From NCBI GenBank assembly GCA_024691145.1, contig JAILNW010000343.1, positions 1-16,612 of the forward strand: 16,612 nt of DNA, given 5' to 3'. Both the position numbers and the translations under genes were made by a program. This DNA comes from Lachnospiraceae bacterium (lineage in GTDB: Bacteria; Bacillota; Clostridia; Lachnospirales; Lachnospiraceae). Shown here piece by piece: positions 15,991 to 16,612 of the stretch (its first letter is position 1; each line of letters opens with the position of its first letter). The notes below the pieces were generated by a model. The model did not search any database, had not been told where the DNA came from, and saw nothing but the letters and a program-made list of their open reading frames with translations.

Positions 15991-16612
15991 ATGGGTAAAA
16001 GTTTTAATTTTAAGTTATTGACAGGAATAGTAATAGGAACAATAGCATTTACGTGCCTTACAGCATGTGGAAATAATATAAGTAATAATGCAAAACAATT
16101 ACAGAAAAAGCAAAATGCTGATAAGAATTATAATTATTTTAAAGGCGTTGAGTATGATACTGACAATGAGGAAATAGTGTATGATGATGGGTCTTATAAA
16201 TTAAAAATATTTAATAAAATCAATAATAAATATAGGGATGTTTGTGATAATGTATATACAATGGATTATGGATTTAAAAACAATTTTGAGTATTACGTTA
16301 TTTCTCATCAGTTATGTAACAAATGCAGCCTTGTTAAAGTAGAGGATGGAAAAGTCATTACTTTAGAAAATTTAGAAGAAAAGGATTTTTTCTATCCGTT
16401 ATTTATAGATGATGGCGAGCTATATTTTATACAGAATATTGATGATTTAAATGTTCATGATTATGAAAGAAAGATTGTGAAATACAATAAGAATAAAAAG
16501 TTTGAAGATATTGTAAGTGTCGGTTCAAGTTATGTTACAGATTGTGTAAAACTAGATAATAAACTGTATTATGTTGAATACAAGCCAGATGATAATAATA
16601 CATATACAATTG
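15991..16612 (+). CDS. Lipoprotein of unknown function (3' partial)
   Basis: An open frame of 207 codons runs off the right end. It starts at ATG 15991 with GGGAGG (15978-15983) 7 bases upstream. The N-terminus has a basic start (MGKSFNFK), a hydrophobic segment (LLTGIVIGTIAF) and the lipobox LTAC with the lipidated cysteine at C26. A short asparagine- and lysine-rich linker follows. The visible mature part has repeated short motifs with aromatic pairs (DGELYFIQN, NKLYYVEYKPDD) that resemble blades of beta-propeller or DUF5050-like surface proteins, but this is a guess. Two cysteines close together (LCNKCS, about 108-112) stand out. I do not recognise a specific family. It is probably anchored to the outer face of the membrane. 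Confidence 0.8.
   Translation, partial: MGKSFNFKLLTGIVIGTIAFTCLTACGNNISNNAKQLQKKQNADKNYNYFKGVEYDTDNEEIVYDDGSYKLKIFNKINNKYRDVCDNVYTMDYGFKNNFEYYVISHQLCNKCSLVKVEDGKVITLENLEEKDFFYPLFIDDGELYFIQNIDDLNVHDYERKIVKYNKNKKFEDIVSVGSSYVTDCVKLDNKLYYVEYKPDDNNTYTI

Overview
This AT-rich window carries a single-strand (+) housekeeping block of a low-GC Gram-positive anaerobe. It most likely belongs to Clostridia, probably the family Lachnospiraceae. The reasons are the strong AGGAGG-type ribosome binding sites, the cmk-ispH-rpsA order with ispH and rpsA overlapping, a four-domain S1 protein, the rnc-smc-ftsY order, and AT-biased codon use. The genus cannot be fixed from this sequence. Every supported gene reads left to right, no gap without a gene exceeds 300 bases, and I saw no tRNA, rRNA, CRISPR array or replication origin.

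Left edge (1-359): the last ~97 codons of an IscB-type RNA-guided nuclease enter from outside the window. A compact nested stem-loop follows and ends just upstream of the rimO ribosome binding site. This is the only sign of a mobile element.

Block 1 (360-2398): rimO (methylthiolation of ribosomal protein S12), then pgsA (phosphatidylglycerophosphate synthase) behind its own promoter, which carries an operator-like dyad, and then a GC-rich hairpin. Block 2 (2440-6547): a HI0933/BaiN-family flavoprotein and cmk (CMP kinase). After an intergenic promoter come ispH (last step of the MEP isoprenoid pathway) and rpsA (ribosomal protein S1), which overlap by 31 bases and end at a strong intrinsic terminator. 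Block 3 (6572-8794): cheR (chemotaxis receptor methyltransferase), then a likely promoter, plsX and acpP (phospholipid and fatty-acid synthesis), and a terminator.

Block 4 (8830-14069): rnc (RNase III), smc (chromosome condensation) and ftsY (SRP receptor), spaced by about 20 bases and probably one operon. Block 5 (14209-15932): recA and its modulator recX, separated by a hairpin terminator. A perfect dyad sits just before the recA ribosome binding site, and no Bacillus-type LexA box is visible. Right edge (15991-16612): the start of an unrecognised lipoprotein gene behind its own promoter, cut by the window end.

Functionally the window joins membrane lipid synthesis (pgsA, plsX, acpP), isoprenoid synthesis (ispH), ribosome function (rimO, rpsA, rnc), chromosome maintenance (smc, recA, recX) and protein targeting (ftsY). 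cheR suggests a motile or chemotactic cell. The most unusual content is the IscB tail with its structured 3' flank, together with several dyads and attenuator-like hairpins at gene borders.
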